DNA of 18,630 nucleotides from Oscillospiraceae bacterium (GTDB lineage: Bacteria > Bacillota > Clostridia > UMGS1883): assembly GCA_015069065.1 (NCBI GenBank), contig SVJI01000013.1:1-18630 (forward strand), given 5' to 3'. The notes under the pieces were generated by a model. It did no database searches. It was not told the origin of the DNA and saw nothing but the letters and a program-made list of their open reading frames with translations. Made by a program: the position numbers and the translations under genes. Below are positions 1 to 7,508 of this stretch, piece after piece. Numbering within the stretch: position 1 is the stretch's first letter; every line of letters begins with the position of its first letter.

Positions 1-52
1 TGGGTGGTACTTAAACTTTAACACAAAAAGTTTCTATTCGCTATTATTTTTA

Positions 53-97
53 CCGATATGTTTTTGTACGAGGTTTCCTCGTATGAAAATATATCGG
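53..97 (+). repeat. Long near-perfect hairpin, 21-bp stem with 3-nt loop
   Basis: The arm at 53-73 pairs with 77-97 around a TTT loop. All 21 positions pair if the plus strand is read as RNA: 18 Watson-Crick pairs and three G-U wobbles (60/90, 65/85, 66/84). On the minus strand these three would be A-C mismatches, so a plus-strand RNA is the more likely functional form. No U-run follows, so it is not a standard intrinsic terminator. It lies about 60 bp upstream of the tRNA promoter and may belong to the 3' end of a transcript that begins outside the window. Nothing else is seen in 1-155. Confidence 0.6.
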
Positions 98-155
98 AAT
101 GTAACACATCTATTGTAAACCTACACTTTAATTAAAGGAAATTCCAAAAAATATA

Positions 156-184
156 TTGCTATTTTCTGCTCTTTATGATACAAT
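156..184 (+). promoter_or_regulatory. Sigma-A promoter for the tRNA-Leu unit
   Basis: The -35 box is TTGCTA (156-161) and the -10 box is TACAAT (179-184), with a 17-bp spacer. The predicted start is near 191, just before the tRNA-Leu remnant at 194. No comparable promoter is visible between the remnant and the intact tRNA at 358, so this promoter probably drives both. Confidence 0.75.
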
Positions 185-193
185 ATTTTCCAT

Positions 194-234
194 GCGGATG
201 TGGCGGAATTGGCAGACGCGCCAGATTTAGGTTC
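194..234 (+). pseudogene. Broken tRNA-Leu(UAG), 5' half only
   Basis: The acceptor 5' strand, D arm with the Leu-typical GGCGGAATTGGCAGACGCG block, and the anticodon stem and loop with TAG at 228-230 are present. The 3' side of the anticodon stem loses pairing at 235. The variable arm, T arm, acceptor 3' strand and CCA are absent from the next 120 bp. Bases 194-220 differ at only two positions from the intact tRNA-Leu at 358. It looks like a truncated gene that kept its promoter, so it would now be transcribed as leader RNA of the intact tRNA. Confidence 0.75.
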
Positions 235-357
235 CGTCCTGTATGTGAATTTATTGTTGATTACGGTTTTTGCCGTTTTCATAGATGAGGATTAAGCGAT
301 ATGCTCCTCCTCGGTGTACCTCCACCGTGTAAAATTTAAGAGGTAAAAACTTAATAT
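235..357 (+). other. Spacer between tRNA remnant and intact tRNA, with small hairpins
   Basis: There is no gene here. Three short stems follow one another: ACGG/CCGT (263-266 with 273-276), GAGGA/TCCTC (287-291 with 305-309) and CGGTG/CACCG (312-316 with 323-327). If the promoter at 156-184 serves the tRNA at 358, this stretch is a transcribed, processed 5' leader. No T-arm or acceptor 3' sequence of a tRNA is found, so it does not rescue the upstream half. Confidence 0.4.
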
Positions 358-441
358 GCGGGCGTGGCGGAATTGGCAGACGCGCTAGACTTAGGATCTA
401 GTGATTTTATCGTGGGGGTTCAAGTCCCTTCGCCCGCACCA
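358..441 (+). tRNA. tRNA-Leu (anticodon UAG), CCA encoded
   Basis: The acceptor stem GCGGGCG (358-364) pairs with CGCCCGC (431-437), followed by discriminator A438 and an encoded CCA (439-441). The anticodon stem CTAGA/TCTAG encloses a 7-nt loop with TAG at 392-394. A variable arm and a T arm with GTTCAAGTC are present, as expected for a class II tRNA. It decodes CUA and, by wobble, other CUN leucine codons. A terminator hairpin follows directly at 447-481. Confidence 0.95.
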
Positions 442-446
442 CCGAC

Positions 447-481
447 AAAAAGCTTACAGGATTTTGACTGTAAGCTTTTTT
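447..481. terminator. Bidirectional intrinsic terminator
   Basis: A 13-bp stem (447-459 with 468-480) with an 8-nt loop has A-rich and T-rich flanks on the two sides, so it can stop both the rightward tRNA transcript and the leftward recombinase-remnant transcript. A degraded copy of this hairpin occurs at 1111-1134. Confidence 0.8.
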
Positions 482-577
482 CGTGTCTGTTATTTGTTAG
501 GCGGATACTTCCTCGTAATCGTCCTCATATATCATACCAATTTCATCTGTATAACTTTTTTCGAGGAATGGTGCCTT
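452..577. repeat. Direct repeat, copy A (recombinase 3' end plus terminator)
   Basis: This stretch matches 1111-1233 in the same orientation. The part from about 505 onward (recombinase C-terminal codons) shows only about three differences over some 70 bp. A 2-nt indel and several changes sit in the non-coding part near 485-505. The repeat carries the last codons of the recombinase, its stop and the downstream terminator. Confidence 0.85.
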
Positions 578-1126
578 CATTCGTATTTCAAGGCGGAGTC
601 CGTATTCATCTTCGTGGATTATAATCTTCTCTATCAGCAGACACAGATTTGTGTGGCTCAATTCCTTTTCACTTAATATCTTATCAAGCAGATTTGCGTT
701 TTCGAGCATTGCTTTTTTCCTCTCTTTGATAGTTTTATCAATATTCTCTATCTTTGCAATCTCATTTTTGAAGCCTTCGATTTCTCTGTTTCGCTTTTCT
801 ATCATTCTTTCATATCTTTCGGCATTATCCCTGTCCTTGATTTTCTCCATAAGTATTTGTTCAACCTCAAGCTCGGTGATATTTATACTGTCCTGAAGCC
901 GTTTTATCCTCTTGCTGACATTATTTTTCTGTGCCATCCATGAGCGTATATCACTTTCGATTTGCCTTGAGCATTTGGAGAGTCCATCTCTCATTATGGC
1001 AAGTTGCTTATAAATCTGTTCATCAAGCACCGATTCGTTAATTCTGTGTGAGGAGCATACCATATGAGTGTGTCTGTGATAACCGTTACACACATACTCA
1101 ATTCTGTCCGGCTTACAGGATTTCAA
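497..1126 (-). pseudogene. Large serine recombinase, C-terminal remnant (copy A)
   Basis: The 209-residue frame corresponds to the C-terminal part of a large serine recombinase. It begins in the recombinase zinc-ribbon (EYVCNGYHRHTHMVCSSHRI, residues 10-29) and continues into the long charged coiled coil and C-terminal helices typical of this family, ending in acidic EDDYEEVSA. The catalytic resolvase domain with its serine, the main recombinase domain and the first zinc Cys pair are missing; complete members are roughly 500-550 residues. The first residues (MKSCK) are not native, since they come from the repeat at 1111-1126 joined in front. The ORF has no convincing ribosome site (TTG start). 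It is almost certainly a non-functional relic of an integrated element. Confidence 0.85.
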
Positions 1127-1233
1127 CTGTAAGCTTTTTTCGTCCCTGTTTTATTATGCTGATACTTCCTCGTAATCGTCCTCGTATATCATACCAATTT
1201 CATCTGTATAACTTTTTTCAAGGAATGGTGCTT
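1111..1233. repeat. Direct repeat, copy B
   Basis: This is the second copy of the recombinase 3' end and terminator. Its left edge (1111) abuts the zinc-ribbon codons of copy A, so the outer A-tract of the hairpin is lost. Its right edge (about 1233) abuts SLH-gene sequence. Both edges are recombination junctions. Confidence 0.85.
1154..1233 (-). pseudogene. Serine recombinase, last ~26 codons (copy B)
   Basis: The minus-strand frame ending at the stop 1154-1156 reads APFLEKSYTDEIG...EDDYEEVSA, nearly identical to the C-terminus of copy A. No start or upstream domain remains, because the sequence to the right belongs to the SLH gene in another frame. It is the scar of a second, closely related recombinase element. 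Confidence 0.8.
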
Positions 1234-1668
1234 TGCCTCAGCAATAGAGGAATATCCAAGCATACTTACGAGAATCTTTGTAGCCTCGCTTAGTGTCATT
1301 GGGTTTTCTGGACTAAAAAGTCCATCCTTATATCCGGAAACAAGCTTCATATTATAGGCTGCATTTATTTCATCGAATGCCCAATATCCTTCAGGAACAT
1401 CCAGAAACACCTGTTTTTTAAGAGAGTATTCCTTTGTTACATTCATCAAACGAAGAGTGTTCACCACAACATCTGCCCTTGTTGCAATTTTCTCAGCTTG
1501 AAAATTCTCCGGCAAGGCTTCAATAACCTCTAAGGCGGATAATACCTTCACCGCCTTTTCCAGATATAAATTTTCAGCAGGAACAATCTCTTCAGCTACA
1601 GAAGGGAATGATACAAATAACAGTATACCTGCCATAATTATTGAAATATAATTTTTTATTTTTTTCAT
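1189..1668 (-). pseudogene. SLH-domain surface protein, truncated by recombinase relic
   Basis: The gene starts at ATG 1668 with AGGAG about 8 bases upstream and follows the AraC-type regulator by 26 bp, so it was last in that operon. Residues 1-25 are a signal peptide (MKKIKNYISIIMAGILLFVSFPSVA). An SLH segment follows: the first repeat around 30-75 is weak, then a good repeat at about 89-140 (FLDVPEGYWAFDEINAA..VSGYKDGLFSPENPMTLSEATKILVSMLGY). SLH domains usually hold exported proteins to secondary cell-wall polymers. Native sequence ends near residue 146 (SIAEAK); the last 13 residues are an out-of-frame reading of the recombinase remnant. Whatever functional domain lay beyond the SLH region is lost, so it may make a short secreted SLH stub or nothing useful. 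Confidence 0.8.
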
Positions 1669-1694
1669 ATGTATTCTCCTTCTCAGTTAATATC

Positions 1695-3896
1695 TCAATT
1701 ATTTTCCTTCCATTTTCCGGGAGCGATGCCGTATACTCTTTTAAAAGCCTTGTAAAAAGTATCGATTGTATTAAAACCTATCAGTGACGCTATCTTATTA
1801 ATAGGCATATCTGTCTGTGTAAGATACTCCTTCGCCTTATCAAGACGGACTCCCTCAACAAATTCGTTGAAAGTTTTACCGGTATGCTCCTTAACTACTG
1901 TAAAAATGTATTTTTCCGACAAAGAAAATTCACGTGCAACCATTGCCGCACAAAGATTAGGATTTGAATAATTATCATATAAATATTCCGTAATCCTTTG
2001 TTTGAGTTCGTCCTTCCTGCTTCTTTTCTTTTCCTTGATACTGTCACACAGCAAAACAGCAAATTCCTCAAGTACATTTATCATTTCATATAATGATGCC
2101 TTGAAATTATATCTTGGTAAATTCTTCATTTCGGTATTCTTTAATATATTTATATATGCATATTCAAGAGACCCTTTTATCTCGAAGAAAAGCTGCATTA
2201 TCTCTTGCTCGTCATCCATAACTGTGTGTGAAAGATTTTCCCTGATTTGCACAAAAACCTTTTCAACCTCACATCTTTGTCCAAGTGCAACAAACTCTCG
2301 AAGTTGTTTTGCCATAGTCTCATCAAATACCTTATTTATATTGAGTTCATCGCTTTTTTTATAGCAAATAAAGCGTTCTCTCGGGTCAAAGATCTGGCGA
2401 AGCATATTTTTCGCCTGCCTATAACACATATTCACATTTTCAATACCTGTTCCAATTTCGCTTATACTGATTGTTATAGATGTAAACTGATGTATCAGTC
2501 CTTTTAAAAACTTCTTTATTTCTTCAATTTCTTCAACGGAACCGTCAAACAAAACAATAAAATTGCTCTCATCCGTTCCGTTCTGTATAGTAATTACGCT
2601 GAATTTGTTTTCCAGCATATTTCTGACAGTTTCATTTATTGACATACCTTCGACTATGTCTACATTATCTGTGGTTACGCACACAAGCACGTAACGCTCC
2701 ATTGAATTACCAACATAATGTTCTATGTCGGCTTTTTCTGCATGGTCATATACTCCGTAAAGAAGCATTTTTTCAAGCATAGAATCTCTTATGTATTCCT
2801 GCAATCTCTCCTTATCATTCTTGTAAAGGATATTTTCTTCAGAAATTGCTCTGACCCTTGACTGTATATAACCGTAATCATTTTTTATTTTTTTTGTTCC
2901 TTTCTCTGAAAAAAGGCTGATTGTATCTTTAACAAATGTCGCTTGGCGGAAAGCAAACCATGCACATGCCGCCAATGCAAGAAATAAACTTATAAATATG
3001 TAAAACTGAATAATCCTCAATACTGAAGATAGTTCCTCTTTGAATGCTTTTTCCGAAATACCCACAATTGCAGTAAGATTACTGTAGGTAGACTTCTTTC
3101 TGAAAACGTAATACTTTTCATTGTTAATTCTTTGTGTATGATATTTTTCATTACTCTCCTCTATAGCATGGGAACTGCAATTAAATTCAAGTAGTGTTTC
3201 ACCTTCATCGTTTGTTATACACAAAAATCTGTTACCTTTCTCTGCGTCATTAAGAAGACTGTCTATAATATCTTCTGTTTCCATTAAAAACACCACTGCT
3301 GAATCATATCTCATAGATGCATTGACCGGCATTTTTATTGCACAGGTGAGAAAATCCTTATTACCTTCCGTATAATGGTTAATTGCCTGACTCGGTATAT
3401 AGCTTACATAGCGTGATTGCGAAAAAATAATATCCCGCATTTCATACGGACTGAGCTTTTCATAAGAAGCATATAATTTATACTGTGCTTCAAAATTTTC
3501 GGATGCAAAATTATCCGACAAGAAAAAATTGTTCTCTTTAAAAATAACACTGCACTTTAAATCATAAATATTCTGAATTTCCCTTATCGCATTTTGCGCC
3601 TTATTGAAGAAATAATATTCCCTATTCTCAAGGTCATCGTGAAACTTTACAATACTTGAAACAGCACTATTTTCTCTGATAAGGCTGGCAAAACGGTACA
3701 TATCACCTATTTTTCCGTCTATTACACTTATACCGTTCTCAATCTTTTTATAGCTTTTATCTAAAATACTGTCACGCGTCTGAGTCCTCAACTGAAAATA
3801 TAAATGCGAGAGGAGTACAACAAAAAGAGCTATAATCAAAAGATACGTTGTCATATATTTTAAAATATATAACAAAAATGATTTAACTTTTTTCAT
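1695..3896 (-). CDS. Membrane-anchored AraC-family regulator with extracellular sensor
   Basis: This one-component regulator links an outside signal to transcription. Residue numbers are from the upstream GTG (3905). A transmembrane helix at about 10-34 and a second at about 298-318 enclose an extracytoplasmic domain of about 260 residues, a layout seen in many Firmicute sugar-locus AraC proteins. A cytoplasmic linker follows, then an AraC/HTH_18 domain at 630-736 with both helix-turn-helices (LCAAMVAREFSLSEKYIFTVVKE and INKIASLIGFNTIDTFYKAFKRVYGIAPGKW). I chose ATG 3896 because GAGAGG lies 9 bases upstream of it; the GTG at 3905 touches that site. It sits downstream of the importer and the CBM96-like protein and has its own promoter (3940-3968), so it can be expressed without the operon. 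Likely target: the importer operon. The ligand is unknown. Confidence 0.9.
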   Translation of the reverse strand: MKKVKSFLLYILKYMTTYLLIIALFVVLLSHLYFQLRTQTRDSILDKSYKKIENGISVIDGKIGDMYRFASLIRENSAVSSIVKFHDDLENREYYFFNKAQNAIREIQNIYDLKCSVIFKENNFFLSDNFASENFEAQYKLYASYEKLSPYEMRDIIFSQSRYVSYIPSQAINHYTEGNKDFLTCAIKMPVNASMRYDSAVVFLMETEDIIDSLLNDAEKGNRFLCITNDEGETLLEFNCSSHAIEESNEKYHTQRINNEKYYVFRKKSTYSNLTAIVGISEKAFKEELSSVLRIIQFYIFISLFLALAACAWFAFRQATFVKDTISLFSEKGTKKIKNDYGYIQSRVRAISEENILYKNDKERLQEYIRDSMLEKMLLYGVYDHAEKADIEHYVGNSMERYVLVCVTTDNVDIVEGMSINETVRNMLENKFSVITIQNGTDESNFIVLFDGSVEEIEEIKKFLKGLIHQFTSITISISEIGTGIENVNMCYRQAKNMLRQIFDPRERFICYKKSDELNINKVFDETMAKQLREFVALGQRCEVEKVFVQIRENLSHTVMDDEQEIMQLFFEIKGSLEYAYINILKNTEMKNLPRYNFKASLYEMINVLEEFAVLLCDSIKEKKRSRKDELKQRITEYLYDNYSNPNLCAAMVAREFSLSEKYIFTVVKEHTGKTFNEFVEGVRLDKAKEYLTQTDMPINKIASLIGFNTIDTFYKAFKRVYGIAPGKWKENN

Positions 3897-3939
3897 CGCA
3901 AACACCTCTCGCAGATAATTTTATTTCACATATATTTAT

Positions 3940-3968
3940 ATTGTAACATCTTTTACTTCCGATGTCAT
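3940..3968 (-). promoter_or_regulatory. Promoter for the AraC-type regulator
   Basis: Reading leftward, -35 is ATGACA (3968-3963) and -10 is TACAAT (3945-3940), with a 17-bp spacer. The predicted start is near 3933, leaving a leader of about 37 nt before ATG 3896. Confidence 0.65.
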
Positions 3969-4002
3969 CTTTTGTACATATGTAACTTCTGGAAGAATTT
4001 CC

Positions 4003-5583
4003 TTAAAAATCTTTGGCTTCTGTTAATGGAACAAGCTTTTCTAATCCGTCAAGAATGATAATTTTCCCCACATAACTCTCAGCACCAGTGGAAGCAGGAA
4101 TATTAAAATATTCAAATATTGTCGTATTAGTCCCTACAGCAAGTGAAGCTATACTCTTAATCTTTACATCAGAAAGAACAAACTCTTCTTCACCGAATTT
4201 TCTGTAAAGTGCGAATGCAGCACAGACAGGAGTAGCAACATCAAGGTTATTTGTCACAGTACTGCTAACCTTCACCTTCGCCTCCTCCAGACGAGTAATC
4301 TCAGTTTCATAGACATTTCTGTCCATATTTGCCCATGTCAGAGTCTGACTACTCCACTGTGCGTCCGTCTGATAAATTCCAATAATACATTTAACGTCTG
4401 CTACCTGTTTATATGTGAATAACTTCAACGAAACGCTGTCTATAGCATCTATTTTACCTTGAATTTCTGAAAGGTTAAACTTATCAAAAATAGTTCTTGT
4501 AACCGTATAGCCACTTGCAGCGGTTCGTAACTGATAACGGTTAGCTGCAGTAGGAATCCCTTCACCACTTATTGCATTTGCAACTTCTGAAACTTTTATC
4601 TCTTTTTCCGGTGTTCCGTCATTAAATTTAATCAGCAAGGCTGTATAAGCCTTATCACCCGTGCAATACACAGTCATAGCTTTATTTCTGCTGGTGCCAT
4701 CTTCAGGCCATAGATTTAATGAAAGCTCCGTTTCTCCACGTGTCAAAGCAGCTATAACAGCATCTTTTAGGAGGGGCAGTGCTTCAGAAATATACATTAT
4801 GTCACCACTAGACGTATTCTCTATAACCGGAACAGTATATTCACCTATTTTTTTCAAGGTCCCTTTTTCAACAATCGCCTCGTCCGCACTGAACTCCTTT
4901 TTTATATATTCCACATAAAGCACAGGATATCCGCTCGTTGCCTCCCGAGAATAAAAAACAGATGTACTATTGTCTTGCCACTCATTTCTAAAACCCATCT
5001 CGAGAGATATCAGGTTATTTCCGTTCTGTGTCACAGCATCTAAGTATTCAGTGATGTCCATTGAAAATTCCTTACCCTTTTCAGTCGGTGCTATAACGTA
5101 TTTTTTTAATGGGTCTTCAGGATCAACGGAAACCGGATTTGTTAAATCTGTATTATCGGGGTCCGGTAAATCCGACAGAGAAGTCGCATTTTCCGACCAA
5201 CTATTACTGTCATGTGGATAAAGAGCTATCTTAAATTGCTCACTAACCTGGTCACGTTCATTTGACGTAGTAAGTTTTACAAGTGCTTTCGAGATTATGT
5301 ACCCTGCGCTAAGCATATTTTCAACACTTGATATATCAAATTGTAAATACGCAACACGTGTCGGAGAATTTTTGTATGTAACCCTTAAAGAATTACTCGC
5401 ACCATCCCAATCCGCTAAGTCTACCTCTCCGTTATTATTTTTTCCGTAATAATCGAAACAACCGTCAGCAGAAACAAGTATTGTTTGGCTAACGCCCTCA
5501 TTTGCTGCAAATACAGGCATTTCCAGCAAGGCAAGGCTTAAAAGCATTGTTGCTGCTAAAAGCAAAGAAAATATTTTTTTCAT
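4003..5583 (-). CDS. Secreted protein with two DNRLRE/CBM96-like domains
   Basis: A signal peptide (about residues 4-29, ending PVFAA) marks export. The next ~200 residues (about 35-230) have the hallmarks of the DNRLRE/CBM96 beta-sandwich family: RVAYLQFDISSV, a repeated A.V.L.T strand, SWSE, and a closing YPVLYVEYI strand. A second, more divergent copy follows at about 350-470 (TIFDKFNLSEI, VSLKLFTYK, QWSSQTLTWANM). Known CBM96 modules bind plant or algal polysaccharides; no catalytic domain is recognisable, so its role is probably substrate capture or wall attachment. ATG 5583 is preferred over the GTG codons at 5592 and 5589, because GGAG sits 8 bases upstream of it. It follows the second permease by about 34 bp and is probably co-transcribed with the importer. 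The family assignment is by pattern only. Confidence 0.75.
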   Translation of the reverse strand: MKKIFSLLLAATMLLSLALLEMPVFAANEGVSQTILVSADGCFDYYGKNNNGEVDLADWDGASNSLRVTYKNSPTRVAYLQFDISSVENMLSAGYIISKALVKLTTSNERDQVSEQFKIALYPHDSNSWSENATSLSDLPDPDNTDLTNPVSVDPEDPLKKYVIAPTEKGKEFSMDITEYLDAVTQNGNNLISLEMGFRNEWQDNSTSVFYSREATSGYPVLYVEYIKKEFSADEAIVEKGTLKKIGEYTVPVIENTSSGDIMYISEALPLLKDAVIAALTRGETELSLNLWPEDGTSRNKAMTVYCTGDKAYTALLIKFNDGTPEKEIKVSEVANAISGEGIPTAANRYQLRTAASGYTVTRTIFDKFNLSEIQGKIDAIDSVSLKLFTYKQVADVKCIIGIYQTDAQWSSQTLTWANMDRNVYETEITRLEEAKVKVSSTVTNNLDVATPVCAAFALYRKFGEEEFVLSDVKIKSIASLAVGTNTTIFEYFNIPASTGAESYVGKIIILDGLEKLVPLTEAKDF

Positions 5584-5617
5584 AATCACCACTCCATTTA
5601 ATAAAATTTTAGTTTTA

Positions 5618-6541
5618 TCAACCCTTCACAGAGCCAATCATAACACCCTTTACAAAGTATCTCTGTATAAAGGGATATACACAAAGAATCGGCGCAGTTG
5701 CAACTATAATAAGAGAGAATTTCAGCAGTTCTGCAAGACCTTGCTTTGCTGCCATAGTTTCTTCATCCATCACCATATTGGCATCAATCTTACTTGCGAC
5801 AAGGATTTCTCTAAGTATAATCTGAAGAGGATATTTCGACCTGTCATTAATATAGAGAAATGCATTAAAGAATGAATTCCAATGAGAAACCGCATAAAAA
5901 AGTGTAATAACAGCAATTACCGTCTTTGATAAAGGCAACACCATTTTAAAGAAATATTGAGCATCGCTGCAGCCATCAATCTGCGATGCTTCGAGCATTT
6001 CGTTGGGAATATTATTCTGGATAAATGTTCTGGCAACAATCATATTGTAAACCGATATCGCATTAGGTAAAACTAACGACCATATAGAATCAATCATACC
6101 AAGCCGCTTTATAACAAGATATGTAGGAACCATACCGCCGTTAAAAAGCATTGTAAATGTGAATATGAATGAAAAGGCACTTCTTCCCCGTAAATCTCTT
6201 CTCGCCAACGGATATGCTGCCATCATAGTAACGGCTACATTTATAAATGTACCCAGACAGGTATAAAAAATAGTGTTGACATAACTCCTTCCAATATCTC
6301 TGTTTTCAAAAACAGCCCTGTACCCTTCAATAGAAAAGTCAACCGGCCACAATACCACCTGTCCCGTGCTGACCGCACGTGCCGAAGAAAATGACGCCGA
6401 AACAATATAAATCAGCGGATAAAGTGTAATTATAAATACAAAGCTTACCACAATCAGAACAAAAACATTAAAGATTTTATCATCTCTGGAAAGGGATATC
6501 TTATTAATAACATTTGTTTTATTTAAATTCTTATTACTCAT
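5618..6541 (-). CDS. Carbohydrate ABC transporter permease, MalG/YtcP type
   Basis: This is one of the two membrane subunits of the sugar importer. The protein has about six hydrophobic helices, the first at about 25-50 (VFVLIVVSFVFIITLYPLIYIVSASF). The conserved cytoplasmic EAA loop that docks the ATPase reads EASQIDGCSDAQYFFKMVLPLSK, about two thirds through. The ending SVKG and the length (307) fit the YtcP/LplC branch. AGGAGG lies 7 bases before ATG, and the gene begins 10 bp after the first permease ends. No ATPase is encoded nearby; importers of this branch commonly share a MsmX-type ATPase encoded elsewhere. Confidence 0.95.
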   Translation of the reverse strand: MSNKNLNKTNVINKISLSRDDKIFNVFVLIVVSFVFIITLYPLIYIVSASFSSARAVSTGQVVLWPVDFSIEGYRAVFENRDIGRSYVNTIFYTCLGTFINVAVTMMAAYPLARRDLRGRSAFSFIFTFTMLFNGGMVPTYLVIKRLGMIDSIWSLVLPNAISVYNMIVARTFIQNNIPNEMLEASQIDGCSDAQYFFKMVLPLSKTVIAVITLFYAVSHWNSFFNAFLYINDRSKYPLQIILREILVASKIDANMVMDEETMAAKQGLAELLKFSLIIVATAPILCVYPFIQRYFVKGVMIGSVKG

Positions 6542-6551
6542 AATATCCTCC

Positions 6552-7496
6552 TTACCACAAGCTCTGCTCTGATACCTTTTTGCTGATAGCGTTAACTGTT
6601 ATAATCAGTAAAAAGTTTATCAGCGAATTAAACAGACCAATTGCTGTTGCACGTCCAAAATCTCCGCTGGCACTTGAAAGACCAACCTTATATACATATG
6701 TAGATATAACCTCACTTGCCCTTAAGTTAAGGTCATTTTGCATCAGGAATGTCTTTTCAAAGCCTATATTCATTATAGAACCGCATCTTATTATAAGAAG
6801 CATCACTGCTGTAGGTAGAATTGACGGCACATCAATATGAATCATTCTTTTAAATCTGCTTGCACCGTCAATCTCTGCAGCCTCATGAAGAGAGGCGTCA
6901 ACTCCTGTCAATGCTGCTATATAAACAATGGAATTCCAGCCCACGGTTTGCCATACGTTTGACCAAACATACATATGCGGAAACGCATCGGCATTTGCCA
7001 TCATATCAGGGGCAACTTCTCCAAATATAGCCTTATAAATTGTACCGTATACACCAACCATCGGATTGAAGGTTTGCATTAAAAGGCCAACCATAACAAC
7101 GGTTGAAATAAAATGAGGGATATATGTAACCGTCTGAACCGTTTTCTTAAACCGATTACCTCTGACACAATTAAGAAATAAAGCAAAAATTACGGGCACC
7201 GGAAATGTCAGTAAATCATAAAAGGAAAGAAACACAGTATTGACAAGCACACGTTTAAACTGATAGGAATTAAAAAAACGTATAAAATTATCCATTCCTA
7301 TCCACGGGCTTTCCCACATACCCAAATTTATATCAAACCTTTTAAACGCAAGCTGAATTCCCAGCATGGGCCAATATGAGAATATCAATATGAATGCAAG
7401 CGGAACGGCAAGAAAAAGGTACAATTGCCATTGATTTAAGAATTTCGGCATCTTCTTTTTCTTTGCACAACCTATTTTGTTTGTTGTCTCTTCCAT
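6552..7496 (-). CDS. Carbohydrate ABC transporter permease, LplB/YteP type
   Basis: This is the partner permease. The N-terminal helix WQLYLFLAVPLAFILIFSYWPMLGIQLAFKRF (about 23-54) is typical of the LplB/UgpA group. The EAA loop is HEAAEIDGASRFKRMIHIDVPSILP at about 204-228. GAGGGG lies 8 bases before ATG 7496; an out-of-frame ATG at 7500 is ignored. The spacing is 12 bp from the lipoprotein gene and 10 bp to the second permease, so the three are one transcriptional unit. The pair forms the pore for an oligosaccharide delivered by the lipoprotein. Confidence 0.95.
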   Translation of the reverse strand: MEETTNKIGCAKKKKMPKFLNQWQLYLFLAVPLAFILIFSYWPMLGIQLAFKRFDINLGMWESPWIGMDNFIRFFNSYQFKRVLVNTVFLSFYDLLTFPVPVIFALFLNCVRGNRFKKTVQTVTYIPHFISTVVMVGLLMQTFNPMVGVYGTIYKAIFGEVAPDMMANADAFPHMYVWSNVWQTVGWNSIVYIAALTGVDASLHEAAEIDGASRFKRMIHIDVPSILPTAVMLLIIRCGSIMNIGFEKTFLMQNDLNLRASEVISTYVYKVGLSSASGDFGRATAIGLFNSLINFLLIITVNAISKKVSEQSLW

Positions 7497-7508
7497 TCAT
7501 TCGTCCCC

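Noticed and set aside
194..441. tRNA-Leu interrupted by a group I intron of about 120-200 bp
   Set aside because: No second exon fits the 5' half: the only T arm and acceptor 3' strand belong to the complete tRNA at 358, and the break is not at the usual intron position in the anticodon.
364..676. Plus-strand reading frames starting in the tRNA and running into the repeat
   Set aside because: They overlap the tRNA gene and lie antisense to the recombinase remnant, have no ribosome site and show no recognisable protein pattern.
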